Below are positions 47,126 through 58,584 of a DNA stretch of 64,000 bases, one piece after another. Made by a program: the position numbers and the translations under genes. The DNA is from Odobenus rosmarus divergens. Lineage: Eukaryota > Chordata > Mammalia > Carnivora > Odobenidae. The notes beneath the pieces were generated by a model, which worked only from the letters and a program-made list of their open reading frames with translations, was not told the DNA's origin and did no database searches. The stretch covers positions 1 to 64,000 of the forward strand of contig NW_004452110.1 of NCBI RefSeq assembly GCF_000321225.1, given 5' to 3'. Position 1 is the first letter of the stretch; each line of letters opens with the position of its first letter.

Positions 47126-47444
47126 AGAGTGAGGGGGGAAATAAATCTGACATTTCTGCTATGAATAAAACTATATGATTTTCCAGTAAAAGTGAGAACA
47201 TTTATGCTATAGGAAAAACAAAACAAACCCCACAACTTTCTTGACCATACATTTTAAGTATCATTAGTAAAAAAAAAAAAATCAACTCACTGAAGATCCT
47301 GAGTGCTGTGTTCCCTGCTCAACTAACACAGAATTCCCACCGAGGATCTTCTCACAAGTCAGAAGAAATCGAACATGAGAGAAATAACCTCCATTTGAAG
47401 GATCCTACTGAAGAGCTCATCCCAAGTTCCAGGCTGGATACTCT
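47126..47444. other. Unique DNA
   Basis: No exon or clear repeat recognised; an A run lies at 47269-47281. Confidence 0.45.
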
Positions 47445-47645
47445 GCTGTAATGGACAGAACCTGGCTTTGGGTCAGAAAGTCCTCCTTCAACTGTCAGCA
47501 CTGTTACTTACTAGCTTACCTCCCTCAGTCACAATCAGCCTCCTATAAAATGGAGATCATCATGTTTGTTGGAAGGATTAAATGAGACACTGTAAGTTGC
47601 TATAACTAAGCAGGTATTCAACAAATACTATCTATCCCTATCATA
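47445..47645 (-). mobile_element. MIR SINE fragment
   Basis: 'cctggctttgggtcagaaag', 'gttacttactagcttacctc', 'ctataaaatggagatcatc' and 'ggaaggattaaatgagacac' follow MIR (reverse) from head to 3' end. Confidence 0.8.
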
Positions 47646-47985
47646 TCCTCTTGAATAACTCATAGGTATCTATGAGAAAGAGAATACGTCAACAGGCTTT
47701 AAGTTAAGGAACTGGGGATGAATTCACTAGAAAGAATTACCCACAGAGGAAGATGACTTTGTGAACGCCAGGAGGGAAGTTGTCACTAACATGATATCAA
47801 TTCTTCTGCAATTCAGAGATTCTTATCCCACTTCTCATTTAAAACTTTTACTGACTCACACTCTGTTGTTGTCTCTAACCCACTGTTGTCTGCTCTGTTC
47901 AACACCCACCCTTTCTACTGTGCTCTGTAATGTTGTGGCTAAGAGTCTATAAACTATATTTTTCTATTAGCTTCTACTACTACAA
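47646..47985. other. Unique DNA
   Basis: No exon seen. A 63-codon plus-strand frame at 47761-47952 is leucine-rich only by composition. Confidence 0.45.
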
Positions 47986-48345
47986 GGTACTGGCAGGAGA
48001 GCAGAAGGCAGAGGAGGGAGAAAAGCGCTCTCTCTCATTCTCCCATTCTCTCTCTTGCTGTTAATCTCTCTCTGCTTCTGACACCAATTCTAGAAGTGGC
48101 TCTTTCCTTTGGCAATCCTAGCTCCTACACCAAGGCCCCTTCTCCATCTTATTCTGTGGTCCCACTACCTGCCACAGGGTCTTTCTGGGCACTCCTGAGT
48201 TCTACTAACACCACCAGTCCTACGGGGTGGAAACTGCTAGCTCCAGTACCAGTATCAGGTTATCTCAATGGATACCCATTGCTTTCTCAGCCCTCCAGTA
48301 TGTGCGTAATGACTTTCCTGTATTAAACTCCCTCTGTTGAAATAC
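47986..48345 (+). mobile_element. Possible LTR-like or old repeat fragment
   Basis: 'gttatctcaatggatacccat', cut here to its recognisable part 'caatggatacccattgc', and 'ctgtattaaactccctctg' resemble the 3' end of an old mammalian LTR with a polyadenylation-type 'attaaa'. Boundaries and family are uncertain. Confidence 0.35.
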
Positions 48346-48870
48346 ACAGAGAGTGATCTGTAAAAGTCCCAACCCCTCAGGGTGGCCTCAAGATCCTGCA
48401 TGATCTGATCCCTATCTACCTTCCAAGCCTCATCCAGTGACCCTAGTTCCCTGACTCTCCCAGGTGTTTTTACTTCCTCAAATACTCCAATCTCCATCTT
48501 GCCTCATTATCTTCATACCTGGCTCCTTCTACGTGACATTTTCTTCCTTACACCATTCACCTGGGCATTTTTTTCACCCCTTAGGTGTCCACTTCAATGT
48601 CACTTTCTCAAAGAGGTCTGTGTTGAGATCCCTAAATCAAGTTATATTTTACATTCTCATAGCACTCATGCTTTCCCTTCAGAAACTGTATTATCACAAT
48701 TGTATCCATATAATCTTTTGTAGGCTTATTTGCTCAATATTTGTCTTCCCTTACCCAACTTTCCAGGACACAAGAACAGAGACCAGGTCTGTTCTCTGCT
48801 CTATCCTTAGTGTACATAAAACAAAATAAATGTTCAATAAGTATTTGTCAAATAATAATAAGCATCCTTT
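48346..48870 (+). mobile_element. LINE-2 (L2) 3' fragment
   Basis: 'cctcaagatcctgcatgatc', 'gacattttcttccttacacc', 'cacttcaatgtcactttctc', 'ccaggacacaagaacagag' and 'aataaatgttcaataagtat' follow the L2 3' part in order. The 121-codon open frame at 48464-48829 is L2 text without gene meaning. Confidence 0.8.
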
Positions 48871-49855
48871 ACTTACTCTTAGAAAGTGGTAAACAAAACA
48901 TGTTCATAGCATTACTCCTTTGATCTTTACAAGAGCTTTGTGAAGTACATCAGGCAGGGATGAGAAAGGGATAAGCTCCAGTTTCCAGAACGTAGAAGCC
49001 AACTGGTAGCTCATTCGGCCTGCAGTGACCCAGATCTGACCACACTGGGGCAAACAGGGCTGTGGTAGGTAGACTTCCAAATGAAATAAACACAGAGGCC
49101 ACCGGCACAAGTTTAAACAAAAGGAAGGAAAGGGATAAATTAAAAAAGGAGGCCCATGAATACTGGAGAATCTAAAATGAAGTGGTAGCAACTGCCTGTT
49201 GCCTAGTCCTCTGTTCATCTACCTCAGATCCCAGGGGAAAAAACTCCTGCAGCTAGACTGGCTTGCAGGGGGCTATGGATGGTGTGCTGTTATTGACTAC
49301 GACCCTGCCTACACCACGGCCTAGCTGCTGAGCACCTCCTCAGGCCTCTCCTGGGAAGAGCCAGAAAGGGGGCCCAGGCCCAGAGGTACTGCTGGGCCAG
49401 GATGCCTGTAACAGCAACCGCGGCAGCCCTGGGCTTAGTCCCCAAATCAGGCCTTTCACAGCAGAAAGGATCTTGACAATAGAGCTCTCGTCCAGGTTCC
49501 TCTCTCCCAGAGTCCTTATAACAAAATCACAGGCTTATCTTTTATTGTCCTTTTTCCTTCTAAGATCCAGTCAGAAGAGCAGGAATCTAACCATTATTGC
49601 CTCAACTGCTTCATTTCACTGAGAGGAACAAATTTAATAACTCAAAACACACTTCTGGCCAAGTTTCACTGAGTGTAACAGAGTTATTTCTGATTCATTA
49701 CATGTTTTCAACCACAACATGGAATGTCTGGTAGAATCTGTAAAACATCTACTGGGAAAAAAAATGAGTGAGTTTAGCACAGGTGCAATACACAAGGTTG
49801 ATATACAAAAGTCAACTGTATTTCTATACACTAGCAACAAATCATCAGAAGTTGA
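48871..49855. other. Unique DNA with a GC-richer block at 49.22-49.50 kb
   Basis: No repeat recognised. 49220-49500 is GC-richer than its surroundings and keeps a few CpGs ('gcaaccgcggcagcc'). No splice-supported exon. Could be regulatory. Confidence 0.4.
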
Positions 49856-50047
49856 ATTTTTTTTTTGAGAAAGAGAAAGAGTATGAGAGAGCAAGCAGGG
49901 GAGGGGCAGAGAGAGAAAGAGAATCCCAAGAAGACTCTGTGCTGAGTGCAGAGCCGGATATGAGGTTCCATCCCACAACCCCGAGATCATGACCTGAGCT
50001 GAAATCAAGAGTCCGATGCTTAACCGACTGGGCCACCCAGGCGCCCC
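49856..50047 (-). mobile_element. CAN SINE, full length
   Basis: 'ttgagaaagagaaagagtat' purine block, 'atcatgacctgagctgaaat', end 'ggccacccaggcgcccc'. Confidence 0.93.
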
Positions 50048-51059
50048 AAATTAAGTAAATTTTCGAAATTATGTTCACCTAGGGTTTTTTTCTTACTTTT
50101 TAAAATGTTGCTGGTAGAAAATTTTAAATTATATGTGTGGCTCACATTGGTGGGTCTCATTGTATTTCCGTTGCACAGCACTGCTAAAGGCTTAGAAGCC
50201 TAGAAGCTGCAGATGGGAGGTGCTACAAGAATTCAGAAAGGAATGACCAATAGCATGTGATCTTCAGAAGAGGGTGAGGTCCTTCAAGTAAGAAATGTTA
50301 GGTCTTTGTCCAAGAGTTCCATATCCTCTTTTCATCCTTTCGATATTGGTATTCCCCTGGGATCTGTCCTAAGAAATCTCAGATCCATTCTAGATCCCTG
50401 AGCCTTTTGTTAACATCACGGACACCTCAATCTCAAATGTCTCGAATTAAACTCACTGTCCTGCTCCCAGACCCACTTCAGTGAACACTGGCATCAAGGA
50501 AACCAGAAGGTCTCTGAGGACAGAGCTTCTGCCCAGTCACTAGCAATGCACTTGCACTTCCCGCTGCCTTTCAAACCAAACCTCCCTTACCCCCCCTTGT
50601 TGCCCAAAGTCTCACACAACTGCCAGGGATCCAAACTGAACCTCACTGGTTGGTCTTTGGGCTAAATCAGTTAGCCTTATAATGAGCCTCTGAAATGGGT
50701 TTTAAGAAGCTGAGTTACACAAACTGTTGCTTCCCTCATTTGTTAAAAGGTCTCTTTCAGAAGGGGCCCTGCTTACTTTTCTTATTCATTTATACCTCTC
50801 CTAGAGCCACAAAGCTCATTCTCTGCTAATGTTAGCACACGCTTAGCACCTCACTTAAGCAAGGGGATCCAATGGACAGCGTCCATCAAACAGCTCCCCA
50901 CATACCCGCTAGAAAAGGAGACTCAGAAATAGCACAGCAAAAGGCTACACACAAGAATATGTGTCCAATAACAGGACCTACAGAGGATTTGTTTATTTCT
51001 GAAAAACATACCCCTTGGGAAGTAAGCTTGTCATTTCCCCCTTATCTCTCCTAGATGTG
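50048..51059. other. Unique DNA with an L2-like piece
   Basis: 'cacctcaatctcaaatgtct' and 'ttaaactcactgtcctgctc' (50.42-50.47 kb) resemble the L2 part at 5.17 kb. Otherwise nothing recognised. Confidence 0.4.
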
Positions 51060-51350
51060 TATCACCTCAACTGCTATCACACTCATTCATTTTTCCACTA
51101 ATTCAACAAATATTTGTAGAATACCTACAAGACAGCCATGAACAGGATAGGGGAAGTCCCTTGTCTTCCTGGCAGGGGAAGGGGGGAGAGACAAGAGAAC
51201 ATCAAAGAAACAGCAGCAAGAATTGTGGAGAGACTCAAAAGTAGCACATGTGAAGGTAAGCATGTGATTGCGTTAGACCGTGCCTTCCGGAAGGACCCTT
51301 CTGAGGGGGTGATGTCTACACCTAAGTCTAAATGACAAGGAACAAAATGG
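51060..51350 (+). mobile_element. Old mammalian interspersed repeat, family not certain
   Basis: 'ttcaacaaatatttgtagaa' and 'acctacaagacagccatg' are the usual opening text of this common repeat type. Confidence 0.4.
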
Positions 51351-51589
51351 GTGAAGATCAAGGGAAATGATTTCAAGTTGAGTGAGTCGTTAATACAAAG
51401 GCCCTAAGAGCAACGGGCTTACAATATTTACCCCACACTACCTTGCTTCCATGTTTCAACTGTTTTCCGAAAATTCAACTGAATTTTCTAAGGCCTGGAT
51501 GTTCCAGCAATGCCCACCACACACAATACCTACAACGGTTAAGAAATAGTGGTACATGGGAAAGAAGCTGGGACTTAGAAGAATCATGA

Positions 51590-52445
51590 CTTCATCCTTT
51601 CACCTACTATTTATTGAGCATTTGCCTAATAACTGACACTATTCTTACTCAGATGACAACCAGAAATAAGACAGAAGATATCAAATAAGCAGTTGCAAAT
51701 CCATGAAATTAATGTAACAGCAGGAGCTAAAACCGAGTACCTCCAGTTACCCTCAGCACCCAGAGCACAGGCACCTGATTCAGGTCTGGGGAATGTGGGA
51801 AGACTTCCCTAAATTGTTCATTGTTCAGCAAAGATGTAATGACAAGTAGGACGGAAATCAAGAAGGGAAAGCGGAAGGGTAGGGAGAGGAAACAAAAAAG
51901 CATTCTGGGTGGAAGGAACATCACAGGCACAGGCCCAAGGTGAGAAAGGGCAGAGAACAATGGAAGAATGTATGGCCAGAGTATGTGGCATCAGGAGAGA
52001 AAGAGGGGAATGGGGCTGGGGAGGGTAGTAAGCACTGGGTTTTGAAGATTTTATTAGATGTTAAAATTTATCCCAGAAACAATGGGGAGTTATGGAAGAG
52101 CTTTAAGGAGGGGAGGGATATGACAAGATTTACACTTTAGAAACATCTCTGGCTTTTGGAAACGCTATCTGGACGATATCCTCCAGGACCAGAAATAGGG
52201 GACCATTTAGGATTTGCAGCAATCCAGGGGGAAAATGATGACCTGAACTAAGATAATGGCAAGGAGGATGGAAAGATGGACTGAAAATATATATAGGAGA
52301 TAGAATTACTAGTATTTGGTAACACAGTACATATGAGAAGCGAGTGGAGATGGGGAGATCTGAGAAGAACCTCAGGTTTCTGGTGTGAACAACCAGGTGG
52401 ACCAGTAGTGCCATTTCCCGAGAGGAAAAGTACAAAATGAAAATA
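51590..52445 (+). mobile_element. Old mammalian interspersed repeat, family not certain
   Basis: 'atttattgagcatttgcc', 'ggagggatatgacaagattt', 'ttaggatttgcagcaatcca' and 'ggtggaccagtagtgccatt' follow, in order, a widespread mammalian repeat that I recognise by text but cannot name securely. Confidence 0.5.
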
Positions 52446-52499
52446 AACTTTTAGGGACAAAGGAAGTTAAATTAGAAACGTGAAGAGTCTAAAGTACTG

Positions 52500-52622
52500 G
52501 GGCACCTAGGTGGCTTAGCAGGTTGAGCATCTGACTCTTGACCCCAGGTCTCCATCTCAGGGTCATGAGTTTAAGCCCCAAGTTAGGCTCCCTGAGTGGA
52601 GCCTACTTAAAAAAAAAGAAAA
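52500..52622 (+). mobile_element. Short-form CAN SINE (no CT-rich block)
   Basis: GGGGCACCTAGGTGGCTTAG head, 'catgagtttaagccccaag', 'ggagcctacttaaaaaaa'. Flanks 'agtctaaagtact' / 'agtctgaagtacc'. Confidence 0.9.
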
Positions 52623-52799
52623 AGTCTGAAGTACCTTTGAGGTCTCCAAATGAAGCTACCAGAGGTCGGCTAGACTCTTGGGCTTGGAACCTGAGAGAAA
52701 GGCCTGGCTTAGCAGAACTAGAAAGGGAGATCCATTTAAGAGACATCAACTCATTTGAATGTGGATTCAAAGCAACTGTGAAAAAATATCTTTGAAACA

Positions 52800-53060
52800 A
52801 TCATAGAGATTTAGGAAGGATTAGATGACATTAAGTAATTACACTATTAATTCTGCTTAGGTATAAAAATGGCATGGTGGCTATAATTTTCAAAAGCCCT
52901 TACGAGGTGTATATTGACGTATTTATAAGCGAAATGATAAGATGCGCAAAATGTCAGTGGTTGTTGCAGTGAGTGATGGGGTCCACGGGCATTAAACTAC
53001 GATCCCCACTTTTGTTTGTGTTTGAAAACATCTGTAGTATCTTTTCTATGAAGTCACCTA
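52800..53060 (+). mobile_element. L1M 3' UTR tail fragment
   Basis: 'taggtataaaaatggcatgg', 'gaggtgtatattgacgtatt' and 'tttgtttgtgtttgaaaac' match the L1M tail at 38.2-38.5 kb, more diverged. Confidence 0.6.
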
Positions 53061-53541
53061 CCTATAGAGGCAACAGTGAGAAATGGATAGAATTGCTCTG
53101 GGATGAGAAGAAATGGGAGGAAAGAGGTAAGTGAGGTCAGGGGAGGCCAGCATTCTGAGGAATCTCATTATTTAAGGAAAAATGCAGGAAGAGGAGTCAC
53201 TGCAGAAACTTGAAGACGCTTCTGGAGGGGATTAGAAAACCCAAGAAGGGCATGTGCAGAAGCCAAGGGGAGAGCCACAGGAAGGCAGGAGTTGCCAGCG
53301 GTGTCCACAGTACAGAGACCTGAAGTAGAAACTCTGAACAGGACTCACAGCGTGTAGCAACCAGAAGGTACTGTGACTCTTCCTAAGTCAGCCCAGCACA
53401 GCGGTGGACCCAACCCTGGATTTCAGAGGGCTGAAGAATGAATGCAATGTGAGGAAACGGGAAACAGGGTACAGCCCACTCTCAAGTGGTTGAGCCCTGA
53501 AGGGCAAGAGAAAAGGGTCGTGACTAAAACCCTCTGGGACT
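53061..53541. other. Unique DNA
   Basis: No exon or clear repeat recognised, GC-richer than the L1 zone. Confidence 0.45.
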
Positions 53542-53735
53542 GGGGCATCTGGGTGGCTCAGTCAGTTAAGCGTCTGCCTTCGGCTCAGGTCATGATCCCA
53601 GGGTCCTGGGATCGAGTCCTGCATTGGGCTCCCTGCTCAGAGGGGAGTTCGCTTCTCCTTCTCCCTCTGCCCCTCCCCCTGCTCCTTCTCTCTCGCTCTC
53701 TCAAATAAATAAAAAATCTTTTAAAAAAAAACCCA
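53542..53735 (+). mobile_element. CAN SINE, full length
   Basis: GGGGCATCTGGGTGGCTCAG head. Target duplication 'cctctgggact' on both sides. Confidence 0.96.
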
Positions 53736-53819
53736 AAAACCTCTGGGACTGACAAAGGGCTTTTGGTTAAGACAGGAAAGATTGGAGCCTGGTTCAAGGA
53801 AGCAAGGGGTGGCCTCAGT

Positions 53820-53965
53820 CACTCACTAATCCTGAACTTGGGCAGGTTGCATTTATAAAATGGGATGATAATTAGGACAAACCTTCAGAATTCAAATGAA
53901 ATAACCTACCATGAAGGCCTTCGGTAAAGTGTCAAGTGTTATGTACATTACTGTTATTAACTAGG
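53820..53965 (-). mobile_element. MIR-like fragment
   Basis: 'cttgggcaggttgcatttat', 'aaaatgggatgataattagg' and 'gtcaagtgttatgtacatta' are MIR-like in reverse. Confidence 0.55.
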
Positions 53966-55734
53966 TAAATGATTACCCTGACATTTATAAAATCCAAGCA
54001 GCCTTACCCTTATGCTTGTTTCTTCTCCATAACCAGAGAACATTATATCTTCACTGGCAGAGAGGAAAAGAGAGAGATCAGAGCAAAATAGCTAGTGAGG
54101 ATAATCAGAAGATATACCTGCCATTTTTCTATTGGGAACAGACGAGGTAGTGGTTTATTCTGCAAAGCAAATGAATCCCCAATCATTTTTTATTCATGGT
54201 AAACAGGAAAAATATTTAAAGCCTAGCAATATGTAGCCAACAGATTGTACATATTACAAAGGCAAATGTAATAATAAAAGAAGTAGAGTTCCATAAAAAT
54301 TAAATAATGAAAATGGTATTCCAGAAAGCCATTAGTGAGGAACTATGATGCTAGGAACAGTAGCACTTTCAATGTAAGCAAAGACCTTTGCTTTTAAAAT
54401 CCTTAATGAATATAAGTCCAAAAAACAGTACTAAAAGCTATGGGAAAGTCTTGAAAATCAAACTGTCAAAAACATAAAAACCCACAAATCCAGGCTGCGT
54501 CGATGTCCATAATGGACCCTGAAGTCAATACGACGCATGTTCATTAAATGGCTGCAAACCATCACTAAGTGGATGTATACAGTCCATTTTGTGCGTTTAT
54601 TCTGGTGTGTGGGTTTTTTTTTTTCCTTGTTTAAATTAAAAGCCTATTGCTAGCACTAAAGAATTTCAAAATTTTAGATTCTGGCTTAAAACTACAGCCA
54701 ACAGAGAGTTCCCGTGGAGCTCCCAACTGTCTCTTGCCCCGGGCTTTTCTCCTCCCCTGTATGCCTTTCTCCTCTTGCTCTCCAGTCTCATCTCCTCCAC
54801 CTCCTGGAACCCCCAGCACAGTGGCTGCCAAGAATGTAAGTAGGTTCAGTTATTTAATTTTTCATCACCAGTTTTAGTTCCCTGAAAGGCATTTGTATTT
54901 TCAAAGCTATGTCATGGTAAAAAGGAAGTCTCCACGTTCTGGTAAGCAAATGAGACACCGATTCTCTTTTGGGGAAGGAACCCGAGGCTCACGTCTTTGA
55001 AATCACATCCCACTGGCTGCAGCACCCCTGCGTGGATGCAAGAGATCAGTCTGGAAATAAAACTTCCTCTCTTGGCTCTCAGCTCACTATTCCAGATTTA
55101 CTGAAATTGAGTGTCAGATCTTTTTTTTTCCTTTTCCTAAAAGCAGACTTCGGTGGAGATAAAGTGAGGGAGAATGCCATTCAGGGAGCATTAAGCCCAG
55201 GAGAGAAGAGTGTGTAATCTTCATCAGCCCGTAGGCAAAGGGCCCCAAAGCAGCTCCACAGATGTGGGTTTAATAAGGATACAAAATAGACTCAGGGATG
55301 TTTTTATCTCAGAAAAAAAAAAAAAGGTTTGGAGAAATCAGAACTGAAATATAATTTCGCTTTATTTTTTAAAACATTTTATTTATACTTTTCTACCTTC
55401 TTTAACAATAAAACAGTAATTATCTTACTAGAAATACAAATAAGATTTAATGAAATGGCATTTTCCAAGCCTTAAGCAAAATGAATGTTTGAATTATCTT
55501 TTAAAAGTAATTTGCTATGTTCTCCTGCTGTCAATTATCATGAAGTTTGTTCATACTTGACACTTTGCATGGGTGAAGTACTTTATTAATCGGATCTGTA
55601 AGCGTATGCTCAATACCTCCTGTATTAACTCTATCGTCAAAACAAGCTTAATTCTGGAGATACTCTCTGTTTTGTGGCCCTATAAATGGTAATTAGGTGG
55701 TGAATGGAATGAAATCTACTGCCTGCCAGGGATT
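53966..55734. other. Unique block, candidate non-coding conserved DNA
   Basis: 1.7 kb with no recognisable transposon. 54.17-54.64 kb looks like constrained non-coding sequence (several retained CpGs in AT-rich context, e.g. 'ggctgcgtcgatgtcc'). A cryptic exon-like segment sits at 54786-54835. Neither can be confirmed here. Confidence 0.4.
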
Positions 55735-55900
55735 ATGCTAGGTTCTCCAACAGCATTACTCAATAATCCACCTCAGTGGCTACTATTATTCTCTTCATCC
55801 AGATGAGGAAACTGGAGAAAAGTGAAATTAAGAAACTGGCCCAAGATCACACAGCTGATTAAGTGACAGAGGTGAGAATGACCTCTGCTCTATCACTAAC
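55735..55900 (+). mobile_element. MIR SINE
   Basis: 'ctgccagggattatgctagg', 'catccagatgaggaaactgg' and 'caagatcacacagctgatt' are clear MIR text. Confidence 0.85.
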
Positions 55901-56529
55901 GTCCATGATCCTTTCACATTTGTTGATGAACCAAAGAAGTAATTTAAATCATGCGGTTGCTGGGCACTGATCAGCCATCAGAGCTGGGATTCCAGGGCCT
56001 CAAATAATATTAACAGGCAGCCCTCTTACTTTGTGATGAGGGTCCTCTGCATAGTCAGAAAACTATCGGAGCTATCCTGAAACCTAGAATCCTGCTGTAA
56101 ATCCTACCATTACATATGTCACTGCAAATGTATTTGGGCTAACGGAGCATCTAATAGTACATAAACTCAAATCCCCTAGGGTATTTCTTATAAAATAATT
56201 TATTAGCTTAAATAAGATGCAGCCCCTTTCTGAAACTGTCATTCTGTGAAAAAACATCTAAGACCTTTTTTCTGATAGAAAGTTTGTTATTTATACTTAA
56301 CTATGGATATCAAGCCAGTATTTCTTACTTTCAGCCAACAATGACTACAACAAATGAAGCTTTTGTTCAAATATATAAATGATTTCACCTAGCAACAGAA
56401 CCAAGACAGGATCCCAGTTAATGAGCTAATAGTACAAGCAATCATTCATCTAGTCATTCATTCAAAAATAACTAATCAAATAGCTATAATGCACTAGAGC
56501 CTGTGCTAAGCCAACTAAAGATATAATAA
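55901..56529. other. Unique DNA
   Basis: AT-rich, no exon or repeat recognised. Confidence 0.45.
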
Positions 56530-56762
56530 TAGCTAATACTTATTGAGCACTTTACAGTATGTCAAGCATTTTCTAAAGGCTTTACATAGGGGCGCCTGGG
56601 TGGCTCAGTTGGTTAAACATCTGATTCTTGATTTCAGCTCAGGTCATGATCTTGGGGTTGTGAGATCGAGTCCTGTGTCGGGCTCCACACTCAGCAGGGA
56701 GTCTGCTTGAGATGTTCTCTCTCCCTCGCCCTCTGTCCCTCCCCCCACTCACACTCTGGATA

Positions 56763-56786
56763 AATACATACATACATACATACATA
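56763..56786. repeat. (ATAC)n simple repeat in SINE tail
   Basis: Five to six ATAC units in the tail of the outer SINE. Confidence 0.9.
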
Positions 56787-56800
56787 AAATCTTTATTAAA

Positions 56801-57000
56801 GGGCGCCTGGGTGGCTCAGATGGTTAAGCGTCTGCCCTCGGCTCAGGTCATGATCCCAGGGTCCTGGGATCGAGTCCCGCATTGGGCTCTCTGCTCCTTG
56901 GGAGCCTGCTTCTCCCTCTGCCTCTCTCTCTCTCTCCCTGTCTCTCATGAATAAATAAATAAAATCTTTTTTAAAAAAAAAAAAGAAAAAAAGAAAAAAT
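56801..57000 (+). mobile_element. CAN SINE nested in another CAN SINE
   Basis: GGGCGCCTGGGTGGCTCAG head, long A-rich tail. Duplicated 'atctttattaaa' (56789-56800 and 57001-57012) shows insertion into the tail of the older SINE. Confidence 0.95.
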
Positions 57001-57115
57001 ATCTTTATTAAAAAAGAATGACATTCCTTGAGGCAGAAAGAATAAAATAAATAAAATAATAAAGGCTTTACATGTAATATCTCATGTAATCCTCCTAACA
57101 ATCTATGAGGTACTG

Positions 57116-57603
57116 GCCTATCTCTAGCATGTGCCAGGTTAGAAGCAAGAATAAAATAGAGGACCCTGGCCTACCTCCCTTCTTTCCCCCCCTGCAACAT
57201 ATCTTGTACCAGAGAAGGAGCCTTGGGTCAATCGGTATGGACATCTCAGACAAAACATCCCAACCGTGTCCACCTTCCCACACTGCAAACAGCAGGTCTT
57301 CAGATACCATGAGGTTTCTGGGTATGCACACTGGGGACACTGTCTACCTTTGAAAGGATGGACCTGGGGCCAAAGCCCAGCTGGTTCAGGAAGCATGCTT
57401 AGAGCTATTTGGGTAGGGAGTCCTAGGATCTCAGGTATCACAAGTCTGGTCTAAAAGAAGCAGGTACAGGCATGTTCCTTTGGCCCTAGGGACTGCTTGC
57501 CTGTGGGGTGGGATATAGCCAGACTGGTTTAGAGCAGCATCCTCTAAAGCACCAGGCCCAGGAGCCCCAGGTGCCTGGGATGGAAGGGCAGTATCAGGGA
57601 GAA
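57116..57603. mobile_element. Unidentified 488-bp insertion with 8-bp target duplication
   Basis: Splits the MIR cleanly between duplicated 'aggtactg' (57108-57115 and 57604-57611). GC-richer than its surroundings, no A tail. I recognise no family. An 8-bp duplication would fit an hAT-type DNA transposon, but no terminal inverted repeats are obvious. A 100-codon minus-strand frame with several CxxC motifs runs through it, probably by chance. Confidence 0.55.
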
Positions 57604-57780
57604 AGGTACTGTTACTATCCCCAATTGGAAGATGAAAAAACTATGATGAAAAGGTAAATAACTTGTTTTAGGTCACATAGCTAATAAGGGGCAGAGCCAG
57701 GGTTTGGATGTAGGCAGTCTCTGGAATCAGACTGCATGGGTTCAAATCCCTAGCTCTACCCATTAGACTGTGTTGCCTCT

Positions 57781-58373
57781 CCCTGGGTTCATGAAGAAAG
57801 CAGTTCTCTGTTGTGATAGAGCTTATTATGTAGTGGGAAAGGCAGACAATAAACAAGGTTAAAAAACCAAATAACTATATAACTACATGCTTTATAATAT
57901 ACAAATCATATAAATTTTAAGAGCTATAAGCAAAGGGTAGTGATAGATAATGTAACCAGTGGGGCCAGGGGCAAGGAAGATCATTTGGATAGGGGTCCTT
58001 ATAGAAAGTCTTTCTAAAGAGCTTGCACTAAGGTGGTAGCTAAAAGGTAAGAAATAGTCAGTGGCCGTTCAAAGTCAAAGGGAAGGACAGTACAGTTAGA
58101 GGGTCTGGCATATAATATCTCCACTCTGCCCCTGCCAGATTGGGACACCTATCTGACTTTATTCAAAACTTCTATTTTTCCAACCCATATTCACTCATTC
58201 CCTCATTCACTAAAGCATTCATTCATTTATTCATTCAAAATATTTCTAAAAGCCTGTTTTAAGTTCTGTGGTAAAAACAGGAGGCATCAGGACAAATCCT
58301 GACATTTGGAAGTTTATAATCAGCCTAGGAGGGAAGCATAGATGCCCAAATAACTACAAAAATGGTGAATGTT
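57781..58373. other. Old interspersed repeat text and unique DNA
   Basis: 'gcagacaataaacaagg' and 'cattcattcatttattcattc', here best seen as 'attcatttattcattc', suggest old repeat ends. No exon seen. Confidence 0.4.
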
Positions 58374-58584
58374 GGGGGCACCTGGGTGGCTCAGTCAGTT
58401 CAGTGTCCGACTCTTGGTTTCAGCTCAGGTCATGATCTCAGGGTCATGAAGTGGAGCCCCGCGTCAGGCTCCATGTTGAGCAGGGAGTCTGCTTAAGCCT
58501 TCCCTCTCCCTCTCCTTCTCTCTCTGCCTCTCCGCCTGCTCGTGCGTGTGCTCTCTTGCAAATAAATAAATAATCTTTTAAAAC
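58374..58584 (+). mobile_element. CAN SINE, full length
   Basis: GGGGGCACCTGGGTGGCTCA head, 'aaataaataaataatctt' tail. Imperfect target duplication 'aatggtgaatgt' / 'aatggtgaccgt'. Confidence 0.95.

Larger units (their letters stand above)
56589..57059 (+). mobile_element. CAN SINE with nested SINE and apparent 3' transduction
   Basis: GGGGCGCCTGGGTGGCTCAG head. Its tail contains an ATAC tract and, after a second SINE, a short unique piece ('gaatgacattccttgaggc', about 57016-57040) and a new A-rich tail. The perfect 14-bp target duplication 'taaaggctttacat' lies at 56574-56587 and 57060-57073, so the unique piece belongs to the inserted unit. Confidence 0.85.
56530..57780 (+). mobile_element. 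MIR SINE broken into three pieces by later insertions
   Basis: MIR text at 56530-56588 ('tacttattgagcactttac') resumes at 57061-57115 ('atgtaatcctcctaacaatc') and again at 57604-57780 ('ttaggtcacatagctaataa', 'ggttcaaatccctagctcta'). The first break holds two nested SINEs, the second an unidentified 488-bp segment. Confidence 0.85.

Noticed and set aside
48464..48829. 121-codon plus-strand open frame
   Set aside because: Lies in L2 3' sequence, has no protein signature, and no splice support.
57139..57441. 100-codon minus-strand frame with several CxxC pairs
   Set aside because: Looks like a zinc-ribbon at first, but it sits inside an unidentified insertion in a MIR, with no conserved spacing, splice context or known family.
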